64,000 bases of DNA from Vogesella sp. LIG4 (lineage in GTDB: Bacteria > Pseudomonadota > Gammaproteobacteria > Burkholderiales > Chromobacteriaceae): assembly GCF_900090205.1 (NCBI RefSeq), contig NZ_LT607802.1:901846-965845 (forward strand), in the 5' to 3' direction. A program made the translations under genes and the position numbers. This document shows positions 1 to 9,558 of the stretch, one piece after another. The notes under the pieces were generated by a model that worked only from the letters and a program-made list of their open reading frames with translations, did not search any database and was not told where the DNA came from. Each line of letters begins with the position of its first letter. Position 1 is the stretch's first letter.

Positions 1-265
1 GGGCGGCAAAAGCGGCGATGGCCGGGGTACGGTTGCTGACGCCCGGGCTCACCATCAGCATGTCGGCGTCGGCGAAAGTGGCATCGCTGAAAGCGCCCAG
101 ACGCAGCTGCACGCCCAACTCGGCGGACACGTTGGCCGCATTGGCCGGCTGTTCGCGGCTGTCGGCGATGGTGACGCGCGCACCATGCGCCAGCAGCCAG
201 CGCGCGGCGGAAACGCCGGTGTCGCCCAGGCCGATGACGATGATGTGGCGGTTGTCGAAGCGCAT
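1..265 (-). CDS. murD: UDP-N-acetylmuramoylalanine-D-glutamate ligase MurD, N-terminal part (gene runs off the left edge)
   Basis: Only the first ~88 codons are in the window. The product starts MRFDNRHIIVIGLGDTG, with the glycine-rich IGLGDTG turn of the MurD Rossmann-like N-terminal domain that holds UMAG. Downstream comes a segment ending in VSPGVSN, as in other MurD proteins. MurD adds D-glutamate to UDP-MurNAc-L-Ala in the cytoplasm. It lies 10 nt downstream of mraY, the normal dcw order (mraY-murD). A GTG one codon upstream of the chosen ATG could also be the start. One uptake-like word (132-140) lies inside the gene. Confidence 0.9.
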   Translation of the reverse strand, partial: MRFDNRHIIVIGLGDTGVSAARWLLAHGARVTIADSREQPANAANVSAELGVQLRLGAFSDATFADADMLMVSPGVSNRTPAIAAFAA

Positions 266-275
266 CACGTAGTCC

Positions 276-1361
276 TTAACGCAGTTTCAGGGTGGCGAGG
301 CCGGCCAGCACCAGCATCATGGTCACGATCCAGAAGCGCACCACCACCTGGGTTTCCTTCCAGCCCTTCAGTTCGTAGTGGTGATGCAGCGGCGCCATGC
401 GGAACACGCGCTTGCCGGTGAGCTTGAACGAGCCCACCTGGATCATCACCGACAGTGCCTCGGTCACGAACAGTCCGCCCATGATCAGCAGCACGATCTC
501 CTGGCGCACGATCACCGCCACGGTGCCCAGTGCGGCGCCCAGCGCCAGCGCGCCCACGTCGCCCATGAACACCTGCGCCGGGTAGGCGTTGAACCACAGG
601 AAGCCCAGACAAGCGCCGCAGATGGCGGCACAGAACACCACCACTTCATGCGCACCCGGCACGAAGGGCATGCCCAGGTATTTGGAGAACACCGCGTGGC
701 CGGCCACGTAGGCGAAAATCGACAGGCCAGCGGCCACCAGCACCACCGGCAGCGCCGCCAGGCCATCCAGACCGTCGGTGAGGTTCACCGAGTTGGAGGT
801 ACCGACAATCACGAAGTAGGTCAGGATGCAGAAGCCGATGCCGCCCAGCGGGTACACGATGTTCTTGAAGAACGGCACGATGAATTCGGTGGAAGCCGGC
901 AGCTTGGCGGTGGTGAGCAGGAACACGCCGGCGGCGATGGCGATGCTGGATTGCCAGATCATCTTGAAGCGGGCGGAGACGCCTTTCGGGTCCTTGTACA
1001 CCACCTTGCGCCAGTCGTCGTAGAAGCCCAGCGCGCCGGTACCCAGCGTCACCAGCAACAGGATCCACACGTAGAGATTGGACAGGTCGGCCCACATCAG
1101 GGTGGTCACGGTGATGGCCAGCAGGATCAGCGTGCCGCCCATGGTCGGGGTGCCGCTTTTCACCAGGTGGGTCTGCGGGCCATCGCTGCGCACTGCCTGG
1201 CCGACTTTCAGCTCGGTGAGCTTGGCGATCACCCACGGCCCCATCCACAGCGAGATGACCAGCGACGTCAGCGCCGCCATCACCGCACGCAGGGTGACGT
1301 AGTTCAGTACATTGAATGCGCGGATGTGTTCGCGCAGCAGATCGGCCAGCAATAGCAGCAC
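276..1361 (-). CDS. mraY: Phospho-N-acetylmuramoyl-pentapeptide-transferase MraY
   Basis: Integral membrane enzyme that transfers phospho-MurNAc-pentapeptide to undecaprenyl phosphate, forming lipid I. About 361 residues with ten or so hydrophobic segments. Family signatures are visible: the DDWRK aspartate pair near residue 115, NLTDGLDG near residue 193, [10 protein letters not shown], and the C-terminal [11 protein letters not shown] histidine motif. I chose a GTG start (1361-1359) because the protein then begins [20 protein letters not shown], aligning with the start of known MraY proteins, and because it sits 2 nt after the murF stop. Longer in-frame extensions would overlap murF and look non-native. 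Confidence 0.95.
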   Translation of the reverse strand: MLLLLADLLREHIRAFNVLNYVTLRAVMAALTSLVISLWMGPWVIAKLTELKVGQAVRSDGPQTHLVKSGTPTMGGTLILLAITVTTLMWADLSNLYVWILLLVTLGTGALGFYDDWRKVVYKDPKGVSARFKMIWQSSIAIAAGVFLLTTAKLPASTEFIVPFFKNIVYPLGGIGFCILTYFVIVGTSNSVNLTDGLDGLAALPVVLVAAGLSIFAYVAGHAVFSKYLGMPFVPGAHEVVVFCAAICGACLGFLWFNAYPAQVFMGDVGALALGAALGTVAVIVRQEIVLLIMGGLFVTEALSVMIQVGSFKLTGKRVFRMAPLHHHYELKGWKETQVVVRFWIVTMMLVLAGLATLKLR

Positions 1362-1363
1362 GT

Positions 1364-2728
1364 TTAGCCCTTCCCGTGTTCTTGTTGTTGTGTCTGCAGG
1401 TGTTCCACCACCCGCTCCATGCGCATGAAGCGCGAACCCTTCACCAGCACCGTGCTGGTGGCGGAAACCTGCTGATCCAGCACGGCGAGCAGCGCCGGCA
1501 GATCGTCGAAATACTGTGCGCCGGCACCGTAGGCGTTGGCCGCATGGCGGCTCAGCTCGCCCAGGCACAGCAGCTGTTCGATGCCGCGCGCGCGGGCATG
1601 GGCGCCCACCTCGGCATGCAGCGCCGCAGCGCCCTCACCCAGCTCGCCGATCTGCCCCATCACGAAGATGCGCGGCGCCGGGTAGGCGGCCAGCACATCG
1701 ATGCCGGCCTTCATCGAATCCGGGTTGGCGTTGTAGGTGTCGTCGATCAGCGTGGCGCCGCAGGCGGCGCGCTTGAGCTGCTGACGACCCTTCACGCCGC
1801 CAAAGGCAGCCAGGCCGGCGGCAATGGCGGCCAGCGGCAGTTCCAGCGCCAGCGCTACCGCGGCGGCGGCCAGCGCATTGCGCACATTGTGCTCGCCGGC
1901 GGCCGGCAGGCTGATCGCCTGTTCGCCGGCGGCGCATACCAGGGTGAAGCGGCTGCCTTCCGGCTGCAGCGCGATGTCACGCGCGCTCACGTCGGCGGCG
2001 TTCAGGCCGAAACGCAGCTGGCGATGGCCGGCAGCGGCGGCGGCAAACACCGGCAGTTGTTCGTCGTCGGCATTGATGATGGCCACGCCGTCAGCGGTGA
2101 GGCCTTCGAAGATCTCGCTCTTGGCGCGGGCGATGTCGGCGGTGTCGGCAAAGTGGCCGGCATGGGCGCGCAGCGCATTGTTGACCAGCGCCACCTGCGG
2201 GCGGGTCAGCCCGCTCAGGTAGCGGATCTCGCCGTGATGGTTCATGCCCATCTCGATCACCGCGTAACGGTGCGCCGGAGTCAGCGCCAGCAGCGTCAGC
2301 GGCAGGCCGATATCGTTGTTGAAGTTGCCGGCGGTGGCATGCACCGCGGCGTCACCGGCGTGGGCGCGCAGGATGGCGGCCACCATTTCCTTGACCGTGG
2401 TCTTGCCGTTGGAGCCGGTGATGCCGATGCGCTGCACATTCAGGCGCGCGCACCAGTCTGCGGCCAACGTGCCCAGCGCCAGGCGCGGGTCGTCGACGCG
2501 GATCAGGCTGCCGCCAGCGGCGGCGAAGTCGCGGCGCACCAGGGCGAAGGCGCCCTTGGCCAGCACGTCCGCCACGAAGTCATGGGCGTCGAAGTTGTCG
2601 CCCTTCAGTGCCACGAACAGATCGCCGGCCTGCACCGCGCGGCTGTCAGTCACCACGCGCTGGAAGCGGGCGTCGCTGCCGGCAAGTGTGCCGGACAGGA
2701 TGCGGGCGGCCTCACTCAGCATCAGCAT
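1364..2728 (-). CDS. murF: UDP-N-acetylmuramoyl-tripeptide-D-alanyl-D-alanine ligase MurF
   Basis: Cytoplasmic Mur ligase that adds D-Ala-D-Ala to the UDP-MurNAc-tripeptide. The ATP loop [14 protein letters not shown] lies near residue 105, and the N-terminal VVTDSR and [13 protein letters not shown] segments are typical of MurE/MurF ligases. The ATG at 2728 gives [11 protein letters not shown], matching the usual MurF start, and a 17-nt overlap with murE. An upstream in-frame start at 2764 would add 12 residues of poor character and overlap murE by 53 nt. About 454 residues, normal for the family. Two uptake-like words lie inside; one encodes the LAA of GTLAADW with TTG. Confidence 0.94.
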   Translation of the reverse strand: MLMLSEAARILSGTLAGSDARFQRVVTDSRAVQAGDLFVALKGDNFDAHDFVADVLAKGAFALVRRDFAAAGGSLIRVDDPRLALGTLAADWCARLNVQRIGITGSNGKTTVKEMVAAILRAHAGDAAVHATAGNFNNDIGLPLTLLALTPAHRYAVIEMGMNHHGEIRYLSGLTRPQVALVNNALRAHAGHFADTADIARAKSEIFEGLTADGVAIINADDEQLPVFAAAAAGHRQLRFGLNAADVSARDIALQPEGSRFTLVCAAGEQAISLPAAGEHNVRNALAAAAVALALELPLAAIAAGLAAFGGVKGRQQLKRAACGATLIDDTYNANPDSMKAGIDVLAAYPAPRIFVMGQIGELGEGAAALHAEVGAHARARGIEQLLCLGELSRHAANAYGAGAQYFDDLPALLAVLDQQVSATSTVLVKGSRFMRMERVVEHLQTQQQEHGKG

Positions 2729-4202
2729 GCGCGGCCCCCCAGGCGGTGAGTGCGTCTTCGGCAACGCGGAAATCGGAGAACGGGTGCTTCACCCCGGCGA
2801 TATCCTGGTATTCCTCGTGGCCCTTGCCGGCGATCAGGATCACGTCGCCGACGCGCGCCTGCAGCACCGCCCAGTGGATGGCGGCGGCACGGTCGATTTC
2901 GACATGGCCCGGCGCCTGCATGCCGGCCAGAATGCCGTTGATGATGGCCTGCGGGTCTTCGCTGCGCGGGTTGTCGCTGGTCACCACCGCCACGTCGGCG
3001 ATGCGCTCGGCGATGCCGCCCATGATCGGGCGCTTGCCGGTGTCGCGGTCGCCGCCGCAGCCGAATACGCAGAACAGCTTGCCACCGGCCGGACGGATCT
3101 CGGCCAGGGTGGCCAGCGCCTTGTCCAGCGCGTCCGGGGTGTGGGCGTAGTCCACCACCACCAGCGGCTCCAGGCTGCTGCCGATGCGCTGCATGCGACC
3201 GCGCGCCGGCTGGATCTTGCCCAGCACGCGGGCGGCGGCTTCCAGTGCAACGCCGTTGGCACACAGCACCGCCAGGCAGGCCAGCATATTGGCGGCATTG
3301 AAGCGCCCCAGCAGCGGGCTCTTGATCTCGGCATCGCCCCACGGCGTGGTAACGGTGAGCTGCAAGCCATCAAGGTTGGCCGCAAGGCTCAGCGGGCGCA
3401 CATCGCCCTGCTCCAGGCCGTAGCTGATGACGCGGGTCTTGCTGCTGTCGATGCCGGCGGCCAGGGTGCGGCCGAAGGCGTCGTCGGCGTTGATGACCGC
3501 GTGCTGCAGACCTTCCCAGTGGAACAGCTTGGCCTTGGAGGCACCGTACTGCTCCATGCTGCCGTGATAGTCCAGGTGGTCGCGGGTGAGGTTGGTGAAC
3601 ACCGCGGTGCGGAATGCCACGCCGTTGACGCGGAACTGGTCCAGGCCGTGGCTGGAGACTTCCATGCTCACCACGCTGGCGCCTTGGCGACGGTATTCCG
3701 CCAGTTTCTGCTGCACGGTGATCGGGTCCGGCGTGGTGTGGGTGGTCTGGGTCAGTTCGCCGTAGAAGCCGTTGCCCACGGTGCCGATCAGCGCCGCCTT
3801 CTCGCCCAGCAGCGCATAAGCCTGCGCCAGCCAGTGCGAGATCGAGGTCTTGCCATTGGTGCCGGTGATGCCGATTACCGCCATGTCGCGGCTGGGCTGG
3901 CCGTAGATATGGGCGGCCACGATGCCGGCGTTGGCGCGCAGATTGGCCACCGGCAGGTTGGGTACCTGCCAGGCCGGGTTCCAGGCAAAACCGTCGGCGT
4001 CGTCCCACAGCACCGCGGCGGCGCCTTTTTCCAGCGCGGCGGCGATGAAGTCGCGACCGTCGGTGAACTCGCCGCGACAGGCCAGGAACAGGTCGCCCGG
4101 CAGCACGCGGCGGCTGTCGGTTTCAACGCGGCTCACGGCTACGCCAAGACCCTGCAGCACGGCAGGGTCCCAGGTCGGCAGGTCGATCAGCGTGGTTTTC
4201 AT
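2712..4202 (-). CDS. murE: UDP-N-acetylmuramoyl-L-alanyl-D-glutamate-2,6-diaminopimelate ligase MurE
   Basis: Adds the third stem-peptide residue in the cytoplasm. 496 residues. The ATP loop GITGTNGKTS is near residue 112 and the substrate motif TTPDP follows. The DNPR motif (VTSDNPRSEDP, near residue 410) is the signature of meso-diaminopimelate specificity, so Gram-negative A1-gamma peptidoglycan is expected. The start codon overlaps the ftsI stop by 4 nt (ATGA), so translational coupling is likely. An uptake-like word at 3376-3384 encodes LAAN. Confidence 0.96.
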   Translation of the reverse strand: MKTTLIDLPTWDPAVLQGLGVAVSRVETDSRRVLPGDLFLACRGEFTDGRDFIAAALEKGAAAVLWDDADGFAWNPAWQVPNLPVANLRANAGIVAAHIYGQPSRDMAVIGITGTNGKTSISHWLAQAYALLGEKAALIGTVGNGFYGELTQTTHTTPDPITVQQKLAEYRRQGASVVSMEVSSHGLDQFRVNGVAFRTAVFTNLTRDHLDYHGSMEQYGASKAKLFHWEGLQHAVINADDAFGRTLAAGIDSSKTRVISYGLEQGDVRPLSLAANLDGLQLTVTTPWGDAEIKSPLLGRFNAANMLACLAVLCANGVALEAAARVLGKIQPARGRMQRIGSSLEPLVVVDYAHTPDALDKALATLAEIRPAGGKLFCVFGCGGDRDTGKRPIMGGIAERIADVAVVTSDNPRSEDPQAIINGILAGMQAPGHVEIDRAAAIHWAVLQARVGDVILIAGKGHEEYQDIAGVKHPFSDFRVAEDALTAWGAAHADAE

Positions 4203-5947
4203 GTTTCTTCCCGCACTTCCGAAATCTGTTGTTCCGGAATCAGTTTGTTGTTGGAGGGAGCATCTGGCTCTACCCCCATAATCCGCAGGCTGCCGGCCAT
4301 GATGTTGGAGAAGGCCGGGCCGGACACCGTGCCGCCGTAGTAGCCGCCGATGCTTGGTTCATCGATCATCACTGCCACGATCAGGCGCGGACGGGTGGCC
4401 GGCGCAAAGCCGACGAACAGACCCACGTGCTTGTCCTGCGCGTAGTGGCCGCCCACCAGCTTGCGCGCGGTACCGGACTTGCCGGCCACGTGGTAGCCCA
4501 GCACCTGGGCGCGCACCGCGGTGCCGCCTTCCTCGGTAACCGAGATCATCATCTGGCGCATGGTCTTGGCGGTATCCGGTTTCACGATCTGGCGGCCCGG
4601 ATTGGCCACCGCCAGCTTGGTGAACGACAGCGGCAGCAGCGCACCCTCGTGGGTGAAGATGGTGTAGGCGCGCGCCAGCTGCAGCAGGCTTACGTTCACG
4701 CCATAGCCGAAGGACATGGTGGCCTGTTCGATCGGGCGCCAGGTCTGCCAGTCACGCAGGCGACCACTGGTTTCGCCGGGAAAGCCGGACTGCGGGCTCT
4801 GGCCGAAACCACTTTGGCGGTAGAAAGTCCACATTTGTTCCGGGCTGAACATCGCGGCGATCTTGGACGCGCCGACGTTGGAGGACTTCTGGATGATGCC
4901 GGTCACGGTCAGCGTCGGGTTCGGGTGCGAATCGCGCACGGTGGCCGGGCCGATCATGTACGGGCGGGTGTCGAACACCGTGTTCGCGGTGACCTTGCCG
5001 GCATCGATGGCCATGGCCACGGTGAACGGCTTCATGGTGGAGCCGGGCTCGAACATGTCGACAATGGCGCGGTTGCGGCGCATTTCCGGCTCCAGCACCG
5101 CGCGGTTGTTCGGGTTGTACGACGGGCTGTTGGCCAGCGCCAGTACTTCGCCGGTCTGCGCGTCCAGTACCACCACGCCGCCGGCCTTGGCCTTGAACTG
5201 CTCGGTGGCGGCGGTGATTTCACGGTAGGCCAGGTACTGGATGCGTTTGTCGATGGACAGCGTCAGGGTCTGGCCGTCGCGCGGCGGGTCGATGGCGGCC
5301 ACGTCCTCGATGATGTGGCCACGGCGATCCTTGATCACGGTGCGGCTGCCCGGCTTGCCGGCCAGCATCTTCTCGCGGGTCAGCTCCAGGCCTTCCTGGC
5401 CCTTGCCGTCCACGCCGGTGAAGCCCAGCACGTGCGACAGCATCTCGCCGGCCGGGTAGTAGCGGCGGTATTCCTGCTGCTTGGCAATGCCCGGGATGCC
5501 CAGCGCCATCACCTGCTGCGCCAGTTGCGGGCTGATCTGCCGCTTCAGGTAGACGAATTCGCGCTTGTTGTCGCCCAGCTTCTGCTGCAGCTCGTCCTGC
5601 GGCATTTCCAGCAGGCGCGACAATGCGGCCAACTTGTCGGCCGGTACCGGGCTCATGTCCACCGGGCTGGCCCAGATCGACTGCACCGGGGTGCTGATCG
5701 CCAGCGGCTCGCCGCTGCGGTCGGTAATCACGCCGCGGTTGGCTTCCAGCACCATGGTGCGGCGGAAGCGGGCATCGCCCTGGTTGACCAGAAAATCCTG
5801 CTGCACTACCTGCAGGTAGATGGCGCGCGACAGCAGCGCCAGCAGCAGCAGTGCCAGCACGCCCTGCACCACGGCCACGCGGCCCGGCGCCAGGCGCATG
5901 TGCGGCTTGACGGTATTGCGGATCGGCGGCGAGTACACGCGGGTCAT
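4199..5947 (-). CDS. ftsI: Peptidoglycan D,D-transpeptidase FtsI (PBP3), septal
   Basis: Class B penicillin-binding protein, the septal cross-linking enzyme that works with FtsW. 582 residues. One transmembrane helix near residues 25-46 is followed by a pedestal domain. The transpeptidase motifs are all present: STMK near residue 300 (acylated serine), SSN near 351 and KSGT near 487. The stop overlaps the murE start, and its own start overlaps the ftsL stop by 4 nt. An uptake-like word at 5624-5632 encodes KLAAL with TTG for leucine. Confidence 0.96.
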   Translation of the reverse strand: MTRVYSPPIRNTVKPHMRLAPGRVAVVQGVLALLLLALLSRAIYLQVVQQDFLVNQGDARFRRTMVLEANRGVITDRSGEPLAISTPVQSIWASPVDMSPVPADKLAALSRLLEMPQDELQQKLGDNKREFVYLKRQISPQLAQQVMALGIPGIAKQQEYRRYYPAGEMLSHVLGFTGVDGKGQEGLELTREKMLAGKPGSRTVIKDRRGHIIEDVAAIDPPRDGQTLTLSIDKRIQYLAYREITAATEQFKAKAGGVVVLDAQTGEVLALANSPSYNPNNRAVLEPEMRRNRAIVDMFEPGSTMKPFTVAMAIDAGKVTANTVFDTRPYMIGPATVRDSHPNPTLTVTGIIQKSSNVGASKIAAMFSPEQMWTFYRQSGFGQSPQSGFPGETSGRLRDWQTWRPIEQATMSFGYGVNVSLLQLARAYTIFTHEGALLPLSFTKLAVANPGRQIVKPDTAKTMRQMMISVTEEGGTAVRAQVLGYHVAGKSGTARKLVGGHYAQDKHVGLFVGFAPATRPRLIVAVMIDEPSIGGYYGGTVSGPAFSNIMAGSLRIMGVEPDAPSNNKLIPEQQISEVREET

Positions 5948-6222
5948 CGCACGCCCTCCGGGGTGATCACGAACACCTGGCGCTGGCTCGGGGTGAGCAT
6001 GCCCAGGCGGGCGGATGCGGCCTTCTCGATCAGCGCGTGCGCGCCCCAGGTGCTCTGCTCCAGCAGCAGCTGGCCGTACTCCACGTCCAGCTGGCGCGAC
6101 AGCTTCTGCTGTTTTTCCAGCTCGTTGTACAGGCGGCGCGACAGGTGCTGCGACGTCACCACCGACATCGCACAGCCGATGACGGCCAGTAGCAGGAAGG
6201 CATTGAGCTTGTTGAGGCTCAC
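5944..6222 (-). CDS. ftsL: Cell division protein FtsL
   Basis: Small bitopic division protein: short cytoplasmic tail, one membrane segment ([17 protein letters not shown]) and a periplasmic coiled coil rich in Gln, Glu and Leu ([18 protein letters not shown]) that pairs with FtsB/FtsQ. Recognised by topology, length (~92 aa) and position between rsmH and ftsI. I chose the GTG start at 6222-6220 because it overlaps the rsmH stop as GTGA, like the other junctions of this operon. An ATG at 6237 would add five residues (MEGGS) and is the alternative. Confidence 0.9.
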   Translation of the reverse strand: MSLNKLNAFLLLAVIGCAMSVVTSQHLSRRLYNELEKQQKLSRQLDVEYGQLLLEQSTWGAHALIEKAASARLGMLTPSQRQVFVITPEGVR

Positions 6223-7178
6223 GCTACCCCCTTCCACTCGCCGCCGGTACGCTCGGCAGTGCGCATGATGGCGCTGCGGGCACGCGGGTTGGCCGCAACT
6301 TCCTCGTCACCGGGGCGCAGCGCCTTGCCTACCGCGCGGATCGGCGCTTCGGCGATATCGGCGGCGCGCACCGGCACCCAGGACGGCAGGCGGTCGGTGG
6401 TGCTGGCTTCGCGAATGAAGTTCTTGACGATGCGGTCTTCCAGCGAGTGGAAGCTGATCACCGCCAGGCGGCCGCCCAGCTTCAGCCGGCCCACTACCTG
6501 CGGCAGCACTGCCTTCAGTTCGTCCAGTTCGCGGTTGATGAAAATCCTTATCGCCTGGAAGGTTCGCGTCGCGGGGTCCTGACCCGGTTCCCGAGTGCGG
6601 ACGTTCTTCCCAACGAGCAAGGCGAGCTCACGCGTCGTTTCGAGGGGACGCTCAGCCCTTTGCGCAACAATGGCTGCTGCGATCTTGCGAGCAAACCGCT
6701 CTTCACCATAAGTCTTGATTACCTCTGCAATGTCGGCCTCGGCGGCAGTCGCCAGCCATTCGGCGGCAGTGATGCCGCGGGTGGTATCCATGCGCATGTC
6801 CAGCGGCGCATCGAAACGGAAGCTGAAGCCGCGGCGACCATCGTCGATCTGCGGCGAGGAGATGCCCAGATCCATCAGCACGCCATCCACCTCGGCCACG
6901 CCCAGGGCGGTCAGCTCGGCGGTGAAGGTTTCAAAACCGTTGTGCACGATGGTAAAGCGCGCGTCCTGCGCGGCCAGCGCGGTGGCCACGGCGATGGCTT
7001 CCGGATCCTTGTCGAAGGCAATCAGCCGGCCCTGCGGCCCCAGTTGGGACAGGATCAGCCGGCTGTGACCGCCGCGCCCGAAGGTGCAGTCGACATAAAC
7101 GCCATCCGGACGAATGGCGAGGGCCGCAACGGCCTCGTCGAGCAGCACCGTGCGGTGAACGTAAACGGCGTCGGTCAA
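6219..7178 (-). CDS. rsmH: 16S rRNA (cytosine(1402)-N(4))-methyltransferase RsmH (MraW)
   Basis: SAM-dependent methyltransferase of 319 residues acting on 16S rRNA C1402. It begins with the family hallmark [10 protein letters not shown] and has the SAM-site segment [12 protein letters not shown], then [15 protein letters not shown] and the C-terminal SFHSLEDR motif. It overlaps mraZ by 4 nt. Codons for about 60 residues between roughly 6545 and 6725 are unlike the rest of the gene and the window (many ACG, CTC, GTT, CGT, AGG, GGG, ATA), while the protein stays intact. See the findings. Confidence 0.96.
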   Translation of the reverse strand: MTDAVYVHRTVLLDEAVAALAIRPDGVYVDCTFGRGGHSRLILSQLGPQGRLIAFDKDPEAIAVATALAAQDARFTIVHNGFETFTAELTALGVAEVDGVLMDLGISSPQIDDGRRGFSFRFDAPLDMRMDTTRGITAAEWLATAAEADIAEVIKTYGEERFARKIAAAIVAQRAERPLETTRELALLVGKNVRTREPGQDPATRTFQAIRIFINRELDELKAVLPQVVGRLKLGGRLAVISFHSLEDRIVKNFIREASTTDRLPSWVPVRAADIAEAPIRAVGKALRPGDEEVAANPRARSAIMRTAERTGGEWKGVA

Positions 7179-7621
7179 AGCGTGAAATCTCCAAGGTGCT
7201 GCGCAAGGTCAGCAGGATCAATGTCGAGTGCCGCACTGGTCTGGTCGTCCCAGCCGGCGGCATCCCACAGTTCAAAGCGGTTCCCCATCCCCACCAGTGC
7301 CACGTCCTTGTCGAGCCCGGTCAGCTCGCGCAGCCGCGAAGGCAGCAGGATGCGGCCGGCGGCGTCCATTTCCAGCGTTTCGGCGTGTCCAAGCACCAGA
7401 CGCTGATAGCGCTTCAGCGTGGGGTTGCCACTGGGCAGGGCAAGCAGGCGCTGTTCGACGGGTTTCCAGTTGGGTTCGGGGTAGATCAGCAGGTGATCGG
7501 AGGATTCGAGGGTAACAACCAGCTTGTGGCCAAACGCGGACAGCAGTGTCTCCCGGTGCCGGGCCGGAATGGCCAGACGCCCCTTGGCATCAAGAGAGAC
7601 AAGACTTACGCCGCCGATCAT
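7175..7621 (-). CDS. mraZ: Transcriptional regulator MraZ, first gene of the dcw operon
   Basis: 148-residue DNA-binding protein with two AbrB-like repeats, each carrying the DxxGR core ([16 protein letters not shown] and [15 protein letters not shown]). It represses its own operon. The ATG at 7621 gives [15 protein letters not shown] and the usual family length. A longer reading to 7738 runs through the promoter and operator and is rejected. It overlaps rsmH by 4 nt (ATGA). Upstream lie three TGGG boxes on a 10-bp period, just downstream of a strong promoter. Confidence 0.95.
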   Translation of the reverse strand: MIGGVSLVSLDAKGRLAIPARHRETLLSAFGHKLVVTLESSDHLLIYPEPNWKPVEQRLLALPSGNPTLKRYQRLVLGHAETLEMDAAGRILLPSRLRELTGLDKDVALVGMGNRFELWDAAGWDDQTSAALDIDPADLAQHLGDFTL

Positions 7622-7660
7622 TTTGCTTGGACACTTCGCCGAAAAGTTAGGGGCCGTCGC

Positions 7661-7685
7661 CCCACAATTACCCACTTCACCCCAC
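7661..7685 (-). promoter_or_regulatory. MraZ operator: three TGGG boxes with a 10-bp period
   Basis: On the minus strand the sequence reads AGTGGG, 4 nt, AGTGGG, 4 nt, TGTGGG; on the plus strand CCCA begins at 7661, 7671 and 7681. Direct TGGG repeats one helical turn apart upstream of mraZ are the known MraZ binding site. They sit directly downstream of the -10 element, where a bound protein would block transcription. Confidence 0.85.
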
Positions 7686-7693
7686 TTTTCGCC

Positions 7694-7722
7694 ACTATAG
7701 GGAAACGGCAGTACCCGGTCAA
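7694..7722 (-). promoter_or_regulatory. Sigma70-type promoter of the dcw operon
   Basis: Read on the minus strand: TTGACC (plus positions 7717-7722), a 17-nt spacer, then TATAGT (7694-7699). Both hexamers are close to consensus with ideal spacing. It lies about 70 nt upstream of the mraZ start and next to the MraZ boxes. Confidence 0.8.
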
Positions 7723-7865
7723 CATCAAAAAGAGCCAATTCGCCTTTGGCGACAATGACTTACCGGAATGCAAAGAATGAGAAATCAAGACAAATCAGCG
7801 GCTTACAGAAACAACCAGAGAACGGGTGTGAAATCATGCCGTTGACAAGATCAACCACAACCGAA

Positions 7866-7895
7866 AAGACGACGGCGCACCGCCTGGGTGCGCCG
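7866..7895 (-). terminator. Rho-independent terminator of gatB
   Basis: A 9-bp stem (7873-7881 with 7887-7895, CGGCGCACC/GGTGCGCCG) with a 5-nt loop. On the minus strand it is followed by a short T-rich run (TCGTCTTTT). It lies 24 nt past the gatB stop. The rest of 7740-7870 holds no gene I can support. Confidence 0.75.
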
Positions 7896-7918
7896 CCGGA
7901 GGATAGTTCAGCCTGCTA

Positions 7919-9346
7919 TCAAGCCAGTTTCTGCTTCAGGATTTCCTGCACCTGGGCCGGATTGGCCTTGCCCTTGGATGCCTTCATCACCTGGCCAGCC
8001 AGCGCGTTGAGCGCCTTTTCCTTGCCGGCGCGGAACTCTTCCACCGCCTTGGGGTTGGCCGCAATGGCTTCTTCCACCATCTTTTCGATGGCACCGACAT
8101 CGGACACCTGCTTGAGGCCATCACGCTCGATGACCGCGTCGGCTGTGAGATCGCTGTCCCACAGCGCATCGAACACCTGCTTGGCGAGCTTGTTGGACAG
8201 CGTGCCGTCGGCCACGCGCACCACCAGGCCAGCCAGGCGCTCGGCGGAAATCGGGCAGGCCGCCACATCCAGACCATCGCGATTCAGCCGCGCGGCCACT
8301 TCGCCGTTGATCCAGTTGGCGGCCAGCTTGCCCTGACCGGTGGCAGTGGCCACCGCTTCGAAGTACTGCGCCAGCGCCAGGCTGGAAGTCAGCAGCGCGG
8401 CATCATAGGCGGACAGGCCGAATGCCTCGGCAAAGCGCGCCTTCATCTGCCCTGGCAGTTCCGGCATTTCGCCGCGGGTACGGGCGATCTGTTCGTCGCT
8501 GATGCGCACCGGCAGCAGGTCCGGATCCGGGAAGTAGCGGTAGTCGTGCGCATCTTCCTTGCTGCGCATCATGCGGGTTTCGCCGCTGTCCGGGTCGAAC
8601 AGCACGGTGGCCTGCTGGATCTTGCCACCGTCTTCGATGGTATCGATCTGCCACTGGATCTCGTACTTGATCGCCTGCTCCAGGAAACGGAAGGAGTTCA
8701 GGTTCTTGATCTCGCGGCGGGTGCCGAACTCGGCCTGGCCGAACGGACGCACCGACACGTTGGCATCCACGCGGAAGCTGCCTTCCTGCATATTGCCGTC
8801 GCAGATGCCCAGCCAGGTCACCAGGGTGTGCAGCGTCTTGGCGTAGGCCACCGCTTCTTCCGGCGAGCGCATGTCCGGCTCGGACACCACCTCCAGCAGC
8901 GGGGTGCCGGCGCGGTTCAGGTCGATGCCGGTCATGCCGTGGAAGTCTTCGTGCAGCGATTTGCCGGCATCTTCTTCCATGTGCGCACGGGTAACGCGAA
9001 TCACCTTTTCCTCGTCACCAACAAGGATCGCCAGCCGGCCGTGCTCGACAATCGGCAGCTCCATCTGGCTGATCTGGTAGCCCTTGGGCAGGTCGGGGTA
9101 GAAGTAGTTTTTGCGCGCAAACACGTTCTTCTGGTTGATGGTGGCGTCCAGCGCCAGCCCCAGGCGGATGGCCTTGTCCACCACCGCCTTGTTCATCACC
9201 GGCAGCACGCCCGGCAGCGCCAGCTCCACCAGCGATGCCTGGGTGTTCGGCTCGGCGCCGAAGGCAGTGCTGGCACCGGAGAAAATCTTGGAAGCGGTGT
9301 TGAGCTGCACGTGCACCTCAAGACCGATAACGACTTCCCATTTCAT
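7919..9346 (-). CDS. gatB: Asp-tRNA(Asn)/Glu-tRNA(Gln) amidotransferase subunit B
   Basis: Kinase subunit of the GatCAB complex, which turns Glu-tRNA(Gln) and/or Asp-tRNA(Asn) into the cognate amidated species. 475 residues. It starts [17 protein letters not shown], the classical GatB N-terminus, which decides the ATG at 9346; a longer reading to 9394 starts inside an intergenic palindrome. The cradle domain (residues ~1-290) is followed by the helical and YqeY-like tail ending in ILKQKLA. It is separated from gatA by about 210 nt holding two repeat elements, unusual for this operon. Confidence 0.96.
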   Translation of the reverse strand: MKWEVVIGLEVHVQLNTASKIFSGASTAFGAEPNTQASLVELALPGVLPVMNKAVVDKAIRLGLALDATINQKNVFARKNYFYPDLPKGYQISQMELPIVEHGRLAILVGDEEKVIRVTRAHMEEDAGKSLHEDFHGMTGIDLNRAGTPLLEVVSEPDMRSPEEAVAYAKTLHTLVTWLGICDGNMQEGSFRVDANVSVRPFGQAEFGTRREIKNLNSFRFLEQAIKYEIQWQIDTIEDGGKIQQATVLFDPDSGETRMMRSKEDAHDYRYFPDPDLLPVRISDEQIARTRGEMPELPGQMKARFAEAFGLSAYDAALLTSSLALAQYFEAVATATGQGKLAANWINGEVAARLNRDGLDVAACPISAERLAGLVVRVADGTLSNKLAKQVFDALWDSDLTADAVIERDGLKQVSDVGAIEKMVEEAIAANPKAVEEFRAGKEKALNALAGQVMKASKGKANPAQVQEILKQKLA

Positions 9347-9372
9347 GATTGGAAAATCCTTTTTCTGTTCAG

Positions 9373-9398
9373 AAGGTTGGCCGCATGCGGCCAACCTT
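9373..9398. repeat. Inverted pair of uptake-like words (perfect 26-bp palindrome)
   Basis: AAGGTTGGCCGCA at 9373-9385 is directly followed by its reverse complement at 9386-9398. It lies between gatA and gatB (minus-strand operon), 27 nt upstream of the gatB start. Such head-to-head pairs can form a hairpin or cruciform. No T-run follows, so termination here is uncertain. Confidence 0.85.
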
Positions 9399-9417
9399 TA
9401 CATTAATCGCGATTAGC

Positions 9418-9557
9418 GCGTGTTCACGATCTCGCGAGCTAGAGCGAGACAAGGCGAAAACGGCTGAGGAAGCGGAGTTGACATGGCGTCAATGAGCATT
9501 CCGAAGATGCCCTCACCGTGCCACCCCTCACGACGCGCAGCAGATCGTGAACAGGCG
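9418..9557. repeat. MITE-like intergenic repeat, copy A
   Basis: About 140 bp bounded by imperfect terminal inverted repeats (TGTTCACGATCT at the left, AGATCGTGAACA at the right). Inside is a small stem, TTGAC...GTCAA. The right end lies 1 nt from the gatA stop codon (gatA on the minus strand), so it forms the gatA 3' flank and separates gatA from gatB. Related copies are at 20921, 31647, 43155 and 50074. It is too short to code for a transposase. Confidence 0.8.
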
Positions 9558-9558
9558 T

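Noticed and set aside
7622..7738. Longer form of MraZ starting at 7738
   Set aside because: The extra 39 codons run through the promoter and operator boxes; the ATG at 7621 gives the family-standard N-terminus.
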